In this document: piece after piece, positions 21,301 to 32,420 of the stretch
Layout of the letters: each line of letters begins with the position of its first letter
Numbering within the stretch: the first letter of the stretch is position 1
NCBI GenBank assembly: GCA_030522415.1
Contig: CM060109.1
Location: 30,773,892-30,837,891 of the forward strand
DNA length: 64,000 nt
From: Channallabes apus
Lineage: Eukaryota > Chordata > Actinopteri > Siluriformes > Clariidae
Direction: 5' to 3'
Made by a program: the position numbers and the translations under genes
Notes under the pieces: generated by a model
What the model was told of the DNA's origin: nothing
What the model saw: the letters and a program-made list of their open reading frames with translations, nothing else
Database searches by the model: none

Positions 21301-23295
21301 GCTGTCAATTTACTTTAGCCAATCCACCTACTCATAGGTTTTTGGAAAGTAGAAGAAAACCAGCGAACGCATAGAAGAAAAAAAAACACACAGACATGCA
21401 CAGAAACACAGCCAATTGAACTGTGCATCAGAAAGCTTTCAGGCAACAACAATACCCGCTGTTCCACCACTCTGCCTCAGTGCCTTTAGTTCCTTATTCT
21501 TTATTTACATTTTATTAAAGCAAGGGACAAAAAAATGGAAATTTACACTCTATCAAGTTCTAACTGGACTGTAATGGTTGCTTAGTGGTTAAGTTGTGTG
21601 AGTGACCAGGAATTAGGCTCAACTAAGTTGTATAATGAGTTTGTATGTTGTCTTAACTGTACATATATTTGCATTAAAGCATGAGCCAAATAAATAAATG
21701 TAAATGTTGTTCGCTACAGCTGCAGTGAAAAATGGATCTGATGCCAGTGAACAGCTGCAACCAATGAGTAATGGTCTAAGATAAATATAGAGTCAAGAGC
21801 TGTGAAAATCTTTGAAAAAAAAATGAAGTCAGGATAAGCTTTAATTCCCTCCTTGAATCTTCAGGAAAGTCATTAGGTCATAGGAGAGGGGAAGATGTAA
21901 TATGGGGGCCCATTTTATAATGAAGTGACGGGGTTCCTTCGGGAAACAGTGGTGGAGGCCGGTGCTTTCACTTGCCAGCTCTGAAAATGAATGTTTTGAA
22001 GTGCTATCTGCAAAGGATCCCCCCCGGGCACCTGCTGGCTGCTGTATCGAAGAGTAAAGAAGCATCCAAATTGCACAAAGCCATTTTGATTACAGGCATG
22101 CTGTCAGTCCATATCTATGTATCAGTCTCTCTATCAGGAATAATGGACCTGACATGCAGGACGTGCTAAATAATTCAGTCAGATTTTGGCACCCGGAGAC
22201 AAGCTATTGTGACAAGACCTCTTTAGGGTATCCCAATGGAAAGGGACAGAAAATGCCTCAGACTGTCAGGTGAAATTACAGAATGACTGCTGAAGAGGAA
22301 GAATCTTGTATTGCATTGTTTTCTCTATTTAAGTTAATCTGTGACCACTATTACAATTTTTTTAAATTTCAGTAAAAGGATATTCAAAAAAGAAGGTTTG
22401 GAAAACAATGATCTTTTTGGTATGATTAGTTTAAAAACCTTTTTTGTTTATTGGCTGAAAATAGAATTATTGATTTTGCTAAATCAATAAAACAAACAAA
22501 CAAACAAAGACTTGCCACTGCAGACCAATGAATGTCAGGCATGTCCTTTAACACAGGTACAATATTTCTAATAATCTTGTGCAGTAAAAAAACAGGACGG
22601 TAAATTCAAATGGGTGAAAAAAAAAGTGTATTTACAGTACAATATCACTGTACCTGTATCTGTACAGTACCTACAGTAAAACTTCCTTTAGCCTGATAGC
22701 ATGCTTTTCATGAACAGTGTACAGTACTTTGGACGGAGAGCACAGAAATCATATTTTTCATATTTATTTTGACATTTTATAATTTTATTATTAAGTTTTT
22801 CACTTTTCTTTCTATTGGCATTATGTATTCTAAACAGTGGATATAATAATAAAAACACTTAGAAACTGTGAAGAATATTAAAATGTTTGACTCAGCAGCT
22901 AAAGTGTACTAAGAAGTGCATGTCGAGGGCTTACTGTAGCTACAGAACTCAACCTGTAAAAAGTGAAAATCAAACAGAATGCTGTATTTAAACAGGAGAG
23001 AGTCTAGTCATGAGAAACATGTACCGTAACTATGCAGGGAACTCTATATCCAATAAAAAATGAATATGATGTACCTAGCATAATTACATGTTAAGATAAA
23101 CTCAACATTCACTGCATTGTTTACTACTATTGTGAGTTACAATTTCTTCTTCTTCTTCTTTTTTTTTTTTTAAAGAATGTCCGAGGGTCTTTTGGCTGTG
23201 CAGTTTTAAGACTGGGGTTTTAGGTTACTGCACCCCTGCAATGTTAAACAACACAATGCAAAAGTGCACTTCTATGTAACCCTTTGATCCTTGGT
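21301..23295. other. Gene-free stretch, candidate noncoding element at 21860-22310
   Basis: No gene is recognised. The interval 21860-22310 is repeat-free and of higher complexity and GC than its surroundings. It carries no coding frame beyond 75 codons and could be a conserved noncoding element; untested. The rest is AT-rich with (CAAA)n at about 22493-22507. Confidence 0.35.
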
Positions 23296-23301
23296 AAATG
23301 C

Positions 23302-23535
23302 ACAGTACTGTGCCAAATTCTTAAGCCACCCTTCATTTTTTTATATTTTGCTTCTAAAGAACAAGTCTTTCTTGTATTTTGTAATCCTGAGGAACAGTTC
23401 TCCAAGATCCTCAAGGACTTATTTGGCTCTCATTTTCGGCAAGTTTCTGTCTCTAATTTTAAGTCCAGTTCTGACCAAGTTTCAGAAGAAGCCACACAGT
23501 GACCTATGAATCATTCAAGTATTAAAAACCATCTT
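23302..23535 (+). repeat. Possible Tc1-type MITE end
   Basis: ACAGTACTGTGCCAAATTC, then TTAAGCCACCC resembles the start of a Tc1-like terminal repeat and matches a sequence at about 8675-8710. No second terminus was found. Low confidence. Confidence 0.3.
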
Positions 23536-23720
23536 ACTTGAGGCATAAACCGTTGAGAACAGACAAGAAGAGAAATGAGGTTGCTGCTGAGGTTGTTATA
23601 CTGTATAAACAAACGATTTTAAATAGTATCTTTAGGCATTTTGTAGCCTGTTGCAGTAAAACATTTGTTTCAAGTTCTTTAATTGAATCTACTGTACATA
23701 GTTGAATTTTATATAATTTA

Positions 23721-24103
23721 ATATGAAGAAATAAGCGGCGCGGTGGTGTAGTGGTTAGCACTGTCGCCTTGCACCTCCAGGGTCTGGGTTCGATTCCCCG
23801 GCCAGGCTCGATTCCCGTCTCTGTGTGCATGGAGTTTGCATGTTCTCCCCGTGCTTGGTGGGTTTCCTCCGGGTACTCCGGTTTCCTCCCACAGTCCAAA
23901 GATATGCAAGTTAGGCTAATTGGCGTTCCTAAAATTGCCCGTAGTGTGTGATTGTGTGTGTGTGTATGTGTGTGTGCCCTGCGATGGATTGGCACCCTGT
24001 CCAGGTTGTACCCCGCCTAGTGCCCGAAGTCTCCTGGGATAGGCTCCAGGTCCCCCGCGACCCTGAACACAGGATTAAGCGGTATAGAAAATATGAATAT
24101 AAG
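23721..24103 (+). mobile_element. tRNA-headed SINE, sense copy 2 (full length)
   Basis: The copy occupies 23736-24090. It has an A box TAGTGGTTAGCA (23749-23760) and B box GGTTCGATTCC (23787-23797). The body follows: GCATGTTCTCCCCGTG, TTTCCTCCGGGTACTCCGG, CACAGTCCAAAGA, an internal (TG)n, GGATTGGCACCCTGTCC and GGGATAGGCTCCAGGTCC. It ends with AAGCGGTATAGAAA. Flanks ATATGAAGAAATAAG (23721-23735) and ATATGAATATAAG (24091-24103) look like a diverged target duplication. The promoter boxes could still bind TFIIIC. Best copy of this family here. Confidence 0.88.
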
Positions 24104-24284
24104 ATGCCCCTTCTGAAATCAGCCCGTGAAGTCACACCGACAGAGGCCGCTCCTACTATAGTTGATTGACACTGGTGTTTTAGCAAAGACCTTTTTTCAC
24201 CCAAGTGAAAAAAGAGCCGTCGGCCATTGTTTTTCTACACTGGAGCAAAATGGCACCTACATGAGTCTGGTGTGCAGCTTGTTG

Positions 24285-24362
24285 CTGTAGTGCGGTGGTC
24301 TAGTGGTTAGGATTCGGTGCTTTCACGTGAGAGACCCGGGTTCGATTCCTGCTCAAGGTACA
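24285..24362 (+). pseudogene. tRNA-Glu-like pseudogene (TTC-type loop)
   Basis: TGGTCTAGTGGTTAGGATTC matches the D-arm of vertebrate tRNA-Glu (A box). CTTTCAC matches the anticodon loop with TTC in the anticodon position, and GGGTTCGATTCC is a perfect B box. However, the anticodon stem (CGGTG against GTGAG) does not pair and the acceptor arms do not match, so a functional cloverleaf is not expected. It could be a decayed tRNA gene or a SINE head. Confidence 0.6.
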
Positions 24363-24756
24363 TACTTTTTTGCGCTACATATTTATAAAGTTTTTCTAAA
24401 GTTCGCTTAGTTAGACGAGGCGAGTGCGCTATGCTTCGGTAAGCTTTTCTGACACCAGGAGAGACTCAGTCAAACACACACACACACAATGCTTCGCGTG
24501 TATGATGTCCTATTCCCGGCATCTATATGACTCAGTCACACACACACACACGTTGTCTGTCAGAAAGGTCTCTGTTTATTAACAGCAAAAGATCGGTTTA
24601 TATATGTTTGACCAAACGCCTGTGCTATAGACATATGTTACTACAAATGAACCATTGTAAATGTCCTGGTGAGATCCCGAAAAAACAATGCTTCGCGTGG
24701 ATAAGGTCGCGGGTTGAATAGCCGGCATTTCCAAGAGGTAGCCATTAATCCTTTGT
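24363..24756. repeat. Tandemly duplicated tRNA-flank-like segments
   Basis: ATGCTTCGCGTG occurs at about 24488 and again at about 24688, and both are followed within 40-55 bp by a CCGGCAT block. CACACACACACA runs precede or follow each. The second copy contains CGCGGGTTGAATAGCCGG, like the 3' half of a degraded tRNA B-box arm. The layout suggests remnants of a duplicated tRNA-containing unit between the two tRNA-Glu-like sequences. Confidence 0.45.
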
Positions 24757-25383
24757 CAGAAAGAGAAAGAGTTTTATTGCCAAGTACGCTTGCACGTACA
24801 AGGAATTTGTTTTAGTGACGGAGCTTCCAGAACAAAAAATACAAATGACAAGACAAAAACAGCATGACGGAAAAAAAAAAAAAAAAAAAAAAAACATTTT
24901 TTTTTTTTAAATGGTTGACATCAAATGGAGTACGATGTGAGATACTTTTAAATAAGTTACATAAATATCTGAAGTCTGTGGTATTATACAGTATATTGCA
25001 CAGTGGTATTGTACACAATATTGCACATATATTTATTGACCGTTTGAATGATGTTTATCTGTTAAGGAGGTAGATTGCCTGGGGGAAAAAACTGTTCTTA
25101 TGCCTGACTGTCCTGGTGTTCGGTGCTCTGTAGCGTCGACCCGATGGCAAAAGTTCAAAAAGAAGGTGGCTTGGGTGTGAGGGGTCCAAAGTGATATTCC
25201 GTGCCCTTTTCTTCACTCTGGATATATAAAGTTCTTGCAGCGTGGGCAGGGGAGTGCCAATAATTCTTTCAGCAGTCCGAACCGTCCTTTGCAGTCTTCT
25301 GATGTCTGCTTTCGTAGCTGAGCCAAACCAGACAGTTATTGAAGTGCACAGGACGGATTCAATGACGGCTGAGTAGAACTGTG
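24757..25383 (-). mobile_element. 5'-truncated LINE (RT C-terminal end plus 3' UTR)
   Basis: Minus strand. An open frame without its own ATG runs from 25382 to a TAA at 25055-25057. It reads YSAVIESVLCTSITVWFGSA, RLQRTVRTAERIIGT, LLFELLPSGRRYRAPNTRTV and NSFFPQAIYLLNR. This is the C-terminal domain after the RT core in a common fish non-LTR retrotransposon (CR1/Rex1-like by memory; clade not certain). The 3' UTR ends ATTCCTTGTACGTGCAAGCG, then CTTGGCAATAAA, with CTTTCT repeats at about 24757-24775. The 5' truncation point abuts the tRNA-Glu-like sequence at 25387. A poly(A)/poly(T) run lies inside (24869-24908). Confidence 0.8.
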
Positions 25384-25386
25384 AAA

Positions 25387-25461
25387 CCCTTTGTGGTCTA
25401 GTGGTTAGGATACGGCGCTCTCAGCGCAGCAACTTGAGTTTGATTCCCGGTCTGGGAAGTC
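25387..25461 (+). pseudogene. tRNA-Glu-like pseudogene (CTC-type loop)
   Basis: TGTGGTCTAGTGGTTAGGAT (D-arm and A box) is followed by CGGCGCTCTCAG (anticodon arm with CTC in the anticodon position) and GAGTTTGATTCCCGG (B box with a C-to-T change). The anticodon stem pairs at 4 of 5 positions, but the T stem and acceptor stem have several mismatches. Probably a pseudogene. It directly adjoins the truncated LINE. Confidence 0.6.
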
Positions 25462-25504
25462 AAAAAAGTTTTACAACCAGATTCACATGTAAATTTTTAT
25501 ATAA

Positions 25505-25555
25505 AACTATATATATATGAGTGCATAATAAAAATATTACAAAATATAGGAAAAA

Positions 25556-25606
<51 letters not shown>

Positions 25607-25680
25607 GGCATAATAAAAATCTTACAAAATATATCTTACAAAATATTATATATTTTGTAATATTTTTATTATGCCTTCAT
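25505..25680. repeat. AT repeat with direct and inverted copies of a GCATAATAAAAAT block
   Basis: GAGTGCATAATAAAAATATT (25519 on) and GAGGGCATAATAAAAATCTT (25604 on) are direct copies flanking poly(A)-(TA)n. TGTAATATTTTTATTATGCC (about 25656-25675) is the inverted copy. The TA tract spans about 25564-25603. Hairpin-forming and likely unstable. Confidence 0.8.
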
Positions 25681-25860
25681 TTGTACAGTTTATTTTACTA
25701 GTTAAATGTATTTTCTTTAGTATTTATTTTTATTGATATTTATTCCTTATGTATAAGCTTTTATTTTCTTTTTAAGGTCACTGGCTGTCGTATAAGCATT
25801 TCACTGCAAATCATACTGTGTATGACTGTCTATGTGACAAATAAAATTTGAATTTGAATC
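25681..25860 (+). mobile_element. LINE 3' end fragment
   Basis: GTATAAGCATTTCACTGC, then ATCATACTGTGTATGACTG, then TGTGACAAATAAAATTTGAA, then TTTGAATC is the 3' terminus of a fish LINE ending in TTTGAA repeats. No ORF portion is present. Confidence 0.7.
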
Positions 25861-27230
25861 AAAGGAGAGGAAGATAGGTGGAAGGAGACAGAGGGGGAGA
25901 GAGAGGGGGAGAGAGAGAGACAGAGTATGGGAAGGTGAGCGTGAATGAACAGATGCAAGAGGAGACAGGAAGATAGCAGCAGGGAAGATTTAACACGTTA
26001 ATATCAGATCTATGAGGAAGAGAGCAAGAGAGTAGAAATAACTCCTTTATATATAAAATAATTCTAACATCATGTAAAATTATTTTTAACTGTTTTTTAA
26101 ATATTTTTAACTGTTGTCAAAGCTATACCCCACTTGTATTGTGAAGGCACACCCCACAGAACTGGGGGGCGGGTTCAGTAGAGGTCATTAACATTTAAAG
26201 GAGCATGTACTGAAACAGGTTGCTGAGAACAGAGCTACTTTTTACCAGGTAAAAGTAATGTTTTTTTACACAACAATTGAGAATTTTTAATTAAAGTATA
26301 TTACAAACTTTTCATTAGGACCCTAAAGAATCATATTAACCTATGCAAAATTGAGACTGTATGTCTCCTTTAAATAAGCCATGTCATGCCAATCCTTTTG
26401 AATATGAACTTAAACTCACAATATAGGGTCACAATATACCCCTTTTTCTTTTACTCTCTCTCTTTTAAAACAATTTATTCTGTGTATGCTTACTTTTCAT
26501 CTAAATATTTACTATTTCCTATGATTTTGCAGGCTTTTTCGTTCTAACTGTGAAAAAAAAAGTTGATGGTATTTTGAACATAAGGGTGTAATAAAGCATT
26601 CTACCCCATGTTAGCACATTTTCAATTCTCATCCTGGCAGCAGATTGAGAAAATGAAGTGTGCAGTGAGAGTCAGCACTGTATGTATCTCTCAACTGGCT
26701 ACCAATTTGGCAAGAAGCAATCTGCTCATACTAGAGATATCAACGCTGTTTGAATGGGTATGCTCAGCCGCTGATTTGATTGCCAACCGATTCCTCAACA
26801 TGTAGACATGTTGATCTTTCTTAATCAAAATGTACTGTATAGCACTAAGCCTGCAACTTAACTGTCTGGATGCACTTCCTTCCATCTCTGTGAGCACTGT
26901 TGAAGTGACACACAGACCCCACATCCAACCAGATAAAAGAATCTCAATAATATTAAATTCTTTTGTTCAATTGCAAACACCATCATCATACTGTAGCAAT
27001 CTCAGTAAGTAAAAAATACAAAATAACTATACCTAAAATATACTGTAGATAAAAATTCAGCAAAAGAAAAAAATACTAAGGCAAAAGGAAAAAAGAAAAA
27101 AGGATATATTTTTAAGTGTACTCAAGAATCACAAAGGAAATGTTTAAACTGATAAAATGCCAGGTTTTATTTGATAAGTTTAATTTTTAAGCAATTACAC
27201 TCGTACATTCAATATCTGTAAGGTTGTGAT
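25861..27230. other. Gene-free stretch
   Basis: Begins with a purine-rich GGAGAGA stretch (25861-25940). No gene is recognised. The part at about 26100-26290, with CACACCCCACAGAACTGGGG, looks like an old dispersed repeat but was not classified. Confidence 0.45.
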
Positions 27231-27234
27231 ACGT

Positions 27235-27560
27235 ACAGTATGACTAACACAAAATGATTTGCTTGATAAAGAAGGGGTACAGGACATAATAGACCAGCAC
27301 CAGAACATCCAGACCACCACACCCTGAGGGCAAAGAGCCCAAAGTCGCTGCCCCAGCTCCAAACACCACATATTCCAACCCGATCGAGCATCCAGGGGAT
27401 GCGTCAGACAAACATGTTCACAACAGCAACCCACAGCACCCATAGGATCCACTGCCAGCATCCTGGTGCCAGGGATCACAGAACATCCCCAGGGGCACTG
27501 TAGGACCACATGCAGATGGGCCAGGGCCACCCCAGGGGCACAAGGGCTACCCAAAATCTA
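27235..27560 (-). repeat. Unclassified dispersed repeat, copy 1
   Basis: GC-richer than its surroundings. It shares ordered blocks with 43255-43520, including TTCCAACCCGATCGAGCATC (second copy TTCCAATCTGATCAAGCATC), GCAACCCACAGC, CCAGCATCCTGGTGCCAG and GATGGGCCAGGGC. The 119-codon minus-strand frame across it shows no domain, and copy 2 is disrupted, so I treat it as repeat DNA rather than a gene. Orientation is nominal. Confidence 0.55.
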
Positions 27561-28474
27561 GGTGCTTTTAATGTAAATGGTTAATGATGGTGCAAATGTT
27601 ATGGCTGGTTGATGTATACTGTATACAATAATTAACTTTAAATTATTCAACATACAGACATATTCTTTTGTTAAATTCAAAACATTGACTAAATAGTTCT
27701 CTGTTTTAGAAAGTAAATGTATCACTCATCTGAATGAGCTGCCTAGCTTGTTAACAAACTTCGTACAATAGGGGCTTCGAGTTTCTCATTACATCTTTCG
27801 AAAGCCATGAGGTTGAAAATTATGTAATTCTGATGTGTTCAAACTTTTCAAACCTGTACAAATTCCATATCCCTGAAGTGACACTTGCATCCCAGTGTAC
27901 AGTGATATATACACACTGACCCCCACTGATATGCTGCATTTTTAATCTTTGCATATTTTTTATATCTTAGAGGACAGCATTTGGGAGTAGCACAGGCTGT
28001 AGGAAGTATTGTATCAGGTTAAGAAGACTGATTTGTTCCTTTGTGTTTGTATAAAGTGATGTTTTAATTTAAAATGATATATGCCTCTATATTAACATGT
28101 ACAATCTTGATAAAAACTGACAGCTTAAAACTATTAGCTAATTCAAATCAAATGCCATAATGGAAAAAATACCCCAGCATTAGCTGTATTGAATGTTACA
28201 AACTCAAATTCGTGTACTGTTACGCCCCCTAATATACACATATCAGCAAGATTAAAACCACTGACAGGTGAAGTGAATAACATTAAATAACTCATTACAA
28301 CAGCAGCTGTCAAGCGGTGAGATGTATTAGATAACAAGTAAACAGTCAGTTCTGGAAGCAGAAATAATGAGAAAATGTCAGAATCTGAACAACTATTACA
28401 TGGCTGAAATTAGGTCTTGTTAGGTGTTTCTGGTATAAAGTGGTTATTCATTCATTCATTCTTTCATTTTCCTT
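27561..28474. other. Gene-free stretch
   Basis: AT-rich, no supported gene or repeat. Confidence 0.5.
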
Positions 28475-28792
28475 CCTGCTTATCCTGAAAACGGTCAAGA
28501 GAGGCCTGATGCCTATTCCAGGAGACTTTGGGAACAGGGCAGGGTACAAAGCAAAAAAGGTGCCAATCCATCACACGCACACAATCATTCACACAATAAG
28601 GGCAATTTTGGAACACCAATTAGCTTCATCTCCATGTCTTTTGACCGTGGGAGGAAATCACAATACCTGGCAGAAACCCACCAAGCACAAGGAAGAACAT
28701 GCAAATTCCACACACGCAGACCCAAGGCAGGAACCGAACCTTCAACCCTCGAGGTGCAAGGCCTCAGTGCTAACTCCGCCACCATGTCACCT
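28475..28792 (-). mobile_element. tRNA-headed SINE, antisense copy 3
   Basis: Same body as 23736-24090, read on the minus strand. It has a GGTTCGGTTCC B box, a TTTGCATGTTCTTCC block, a CACGGTCAAAAGA block and a CCTGGAATAGGC 3' block. It is moderately diverged. The 118-codon plus-strand frame through it is fortuitous. Confidence 0.75.
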
Positions 28793-29205
28793 GTGAAGTG
28801 ATTACAACATCAATGCAGGCTATGATGATATCACATCTTACTGTGTTTCTGCAAACCAGTCAGAGAGCCCATGCTGACCCCTTTCTACCCCTGAAGAGTG
28901 AGCATCAAAACTGGACCATGGCACAATGGAAGAAAGTGACCTGGCACATGAGTCATATTTTTCATTTACTTCATATGGCTGGCCAGGTGTGTGGCCTCCT
29001 AACTATGAAAGTGATGGTACCCAGATGCACGGTGTTATCCTCTGATACAATAAATAGCTACATAAAAATAATAAGTAAAAATTTCAAAAATACTTAAGTA
29101 AAGTATACATATGCCAGATTAATAAAATGCCATTTAAAAAGTGTCAAATTATTGGGCCGCATCAAGCAGTTGCTTGAGATTTGAAATTACTGTAACTGGC
29201 TTAAA
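28793..29205. other. Gene-free stretch
   Basis: No gene recognised; a 99-codon plus-strand frame (28798-29097) has no recognised family. Confidence 0.45.
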
Positions 29206-29666
29206 AATAGGAATGGGAATCACCAGTGACCACCTTATACAATATCTAGGCACTGTTTCGATTCAGCTTCTAACACACATTTTTTGTGACTAATTAGTGC
29301 ATAAGATGTTTTAAGACTGGTCTAAGAATGTCTAATTAGTGATTCAAAACTAATTTGCTCGCATAGTTTAGCTAAAAAGGCACTTTGGAGTCTTTTTAAC
29401 GCATGTAACTTTTGATAAGGGAATGCCATAAAAATTTGTTTCTGTTGCACCACACAGAAGCTCATGCACTCGGCAAAGAATTGGTTATGTTCAACGTGAT
29501 CAGTCATGGCTAATCATACAGCCAATTACCGTCAGTGGCTCAGTGTCCGGTGCATCTTTATTATAAATGTAATAAATCATATAAAATCGATTTTGGATTC
29601 AATGTGGTGATACATAAATCAGCACACAACAGAATTTTGATTGATAATTGAATTGATTTTTCCCTG
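29206..29666. mobile_element. Possible old hAT MITE
   Basis: The left start TAGGAATGGGAATCACC resembles a fish hAT terminus. A degraded counterpart GATTTTTCCCTGTGTCTA is at about 29651-29668. No matching 8-bp duplication was found. Tentative. Confidence 0.3.
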
Positions 29667-29699
29667 TGTCTAATTAAGAACCCCTCTACACATTAACAA

Positions 29700-30694
29700 T
29701 ACCTGGATAGTCCTGAACCATCAACTTTGCGGGAAAAAAAATGTGATCTGGAAAAAAATTAATTAATCAATGGAGATCACTTAGGCACTTGTTGAAGTTG
29801 CATGGTTAAAAACATCAACAGTAAAAACCTTTTGAAAAAAAAAAACATGTTTAATACTGAAAGTAAGAGCATTTCCATACACACACAATGTGATGAGAAC
29901 CCACAATATTGGGACTAAGAAGAAGAAGAATATTCAATTATTTGTCACATGTACTTTACAGGACAGTGAAATGTCTTCTTCGAATATCCCAATTAGGAAA
30001 CTGTGGTCAGAGCACAGGGTCGGCCAGCTTACAGCACCCCTGGAGCAAATAGGGTTAAGGGTCTTGCTCAAGGGCTCAACAGTGGCAACTTGGCGATGCT
30101 GGGGCTCGAACCCCCAACCTTCCGATCAGTAACCCAGTAACACACAGCCTTAACCGACTGAGCCACCACTGCCCTAACTGTGCCACCACTGCCCTAAACA
30201 CTGCTAAACAGTTGTGTGTTCATAAGAAAACTGTTTTAAATGAGACTCATCATAAAAAAGGATTCAGATTGTTAGGAAGCATAAAGATTTGACTTTGGAG
30301 CAATACTAAAAGGTCATGGTCTGGTGAGTCCAGTTTGTCCCTATACCAGCTCGGTGGCCGTGGTGGGGTAAGAAGGTAAGGCATGACGCAGTGCATTGGT
30401 ATCATCCATAGTGGCAACTGTACAAGCCTCTGGAGGCAGTGTTATGATATGGGGTTGTTTCAGTTAGTCAAGTCTACAGCGTTATGTGGCACTAAAAATG
30501 AAGTCAGCTGATGACCTAAATGTACTGAATGAGCAGGTTATCACATCTAAGGTGTTTTTCTTCCCTGTTGGCAAAGGCATAATTCAGAACTCGAGTGGTT
30601 CTGGGAGCATGAGGAGTCATTTTGCATGCTGTACTCAAAGATAAGGTGCATTAATGAAATCTTAGAGTGTGTGACCCTTTTTGGCCTGGCAGTG
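29700..30694 (+). pseudogene. Tc1-like relic split by a SINE
   Basis: Transposon text includes CAATGGAGATCACTTAGGCAC (linker region, about 29768), then GGCAGTGTTATGATATGGGG (GGSVMIWG, about 30437), then AAAATGAAGTCAGCTGATGA. It ends in a terminal repeat TTTTTGGCCTGGCAGTG at 30694 followed by TA. This belongs to the same general family as the relics at 8.4, 17.3, 45.8 and 56.7 kb. Internal deletions and stops make it inactive. A tRNA-headed SINE interrupts it at 29925-30195. Confidence 0.75.
29925..30195 (-). mobile_element. tRNA-headed SINE inside the Tc1 relic
   Basis: On the minus strand it starts AGGGCAGTGGTGGCTCAGTC, then GGTTAAGGCTG (A box). It has a CTGATCGGAAGGTTGGGGG, then GTTCGAGCCCC (B box) region, then a body ending in TTGTCACATGTACTTTACAG, then CAGTGAAAT read on the plus strand. 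A short tandem duplication (GCCACCACTGCCCTAA twice, at about 30162-30197) marks its head side. The flanking host sequence GGGACTAA / CTAAACAG is what the uninterrupted relic has at 47617-47625. Confidence 0.78.
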
Positions 30695-31980
30695 TACTTT
30701 AGCATAATAGTAAAGAAGCATAATATCTCAGCACAGAAAAATAATGACACCGAAAAATAAACTGCAGCCACTGATAAAACTGCAGTGTCTGTTATTTTTC
30801 CCCTTGGAACAATTAAAATTCGAAACATACTGTAATGCATAACATATTTAGATTCTTAAAAAATAATAAATAAATAAGCTTCTAACTGAAAGAACACCAG
30901 CATAGCAAATATGAATATAAAATTATAGTATATCTAATCACCACATGACAACAAGCTAAACGTACATCCATGACATGAGTCAGCAAGCTGTATGTCTCAA
31001 TATTTTGCCTCAAACTGCAACAATAGTCTATAACTTATTTTGAATGCAGACATCAACACCACAGAACGGAATAGTTCAGCTGATAATAGTTATTTTCCCA
31101 AAGAAGAAATGCTACTTGTCCTGCATGCACACAGCACACACATTTATTGTCACAGCTTGCTTGTGTTGTCACCATGTTTGCACGCTATGTGAAAGGCCAT
31201 GCTATAAAGAAAATTAAAGCCATTAGGCATAAAGAATAACAAACGTCATGCACAAAATGCAGGTCACACGGACAACCCACTGCAGGATCAGTGTGCAAAA
31301 AATGCTATATTAACCTTTTCAGCAGTCAGCTTCAGAAATTCCACATAACAAGCTATTTATGTAAATAGCCCATTATTGTTCAACAGAACTTCAAGGAGAA
31401 AAATGGCAGGATTAATTATATATCAGCTGGCACTGCCCATGTCTACCAACCAGACAGCCATCCTTTACTACTTGTATTTTTCTAATACATATACATATAA
31501 TACTCTATATATTATGAAAATTTCTATAAAGTTATACAAGTTTTGATGTAAAACTGAAAACAGAAGAAAAAGATATTGGTGTGTTTTTTTCACGTCCCGT
31601 GCTCACTCTGTTTGGCACAGCATAACACATGACATTAAACCAGGCAATCAGAGACTGGTGAAAGTTAATTCCGATTGTATGTTTGAGACTATACCTTATG
31701 CATACACATGCATTCGCACCCACCCAACACACACACACACAATTAATTCTATTTTGCTTTACAGCCGTGTTATAAGCTAAAGTGCCCGCAGTGGATTTGG
31801 GATTTCAGAATCTGCAGTGAAGAATTCATGATTCCAAAACACTAAAAGAACAAATTTTGTTATATATTTTTATATCATTCACTAATATAAATCACTATAC
31901 ACTATTCCAAAAATGTATAAAGAAATAACATTCCAGAAGAATATTATATAATTACAGATTATAACTTTTATAATATTAAT
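30695..31980. other. Gene-free stretch
   Basis: AT-rich, no supported gene. A 97-codon minus-strand frame at 30547-30840 overlaps the Tc1 end and is chance. Confidence 0.5.
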
Positions 31981-32420
31981 ACATTGGGTCAAAAAAGTAT
32001 TTAGTCAGCCACCAATTGTGCAAGTTCTCCCATTTAAACACCTTTAATTTTTATCATAGGTATACCTCAACTATGAGAGACAAAAAATATATATATGTAT
32101 ATCCAGAAAATCACATTTGAATTAATTGGTAAATTCCTTGGTAAAATAAGTATTTGGTCACCTACAAACAAGCTCTCACAGACCCGTAACATCTTCTTTA
32201 AGAGGCTCCTCTGTCCTCCACTCGTTACCTGTATTAATGGCATCTGTTTAAACTCGTTATCAGTATAAAAGACACAGATACACTCAATTTTTTTTTTTTT
32301 TTGTCTCTCATAGTTGAGGTATACCTACAGTATGATGAAAATTACAGGCCTCTCTGATCTTTTTAAGTGGGAGAACTTGCACAATTGATGGCTGACTAAA
32401 TACTTTTTTGCCTCACTGTA
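31980..32420. mobile_element. Tc1-type MITE with about 100-bp inverted repeats
   Basis: The element occupies 31982-32418 (437 bp), with TA on both sides. The left end reads CATTGGGTCAAAAAAGTATT; the right end, inverted, reads CAGTGAGGCAAAAAAGTATT. Both continue TTAGTCAGCCA, then CAATTGTGCAAGTTCTCCCA, and further in share GGTATACCTCAACTATGAGA. No transposase remains. It is a typical non-autonomous Tc1 derivative. Confidence 0.92.

Noticed and set aside
23534..23995. 153-codon minus-strand frame
   Set aside because: Mostly antisense SINE and a CA repeat; repeat artefact.
24285..25461. Functional tRNA-Glu genes
   Set aside because: A and B boxes are good, but acceptor stems do not pair and the anticodon stem of the first fails; called pseudogenes.
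27195..27554. 119-codon Cys/Trp-rich minus-strand frame
   Set aside because: Lies on a repeated segment whose second copy at 43.3 kb does not preserve the frame.
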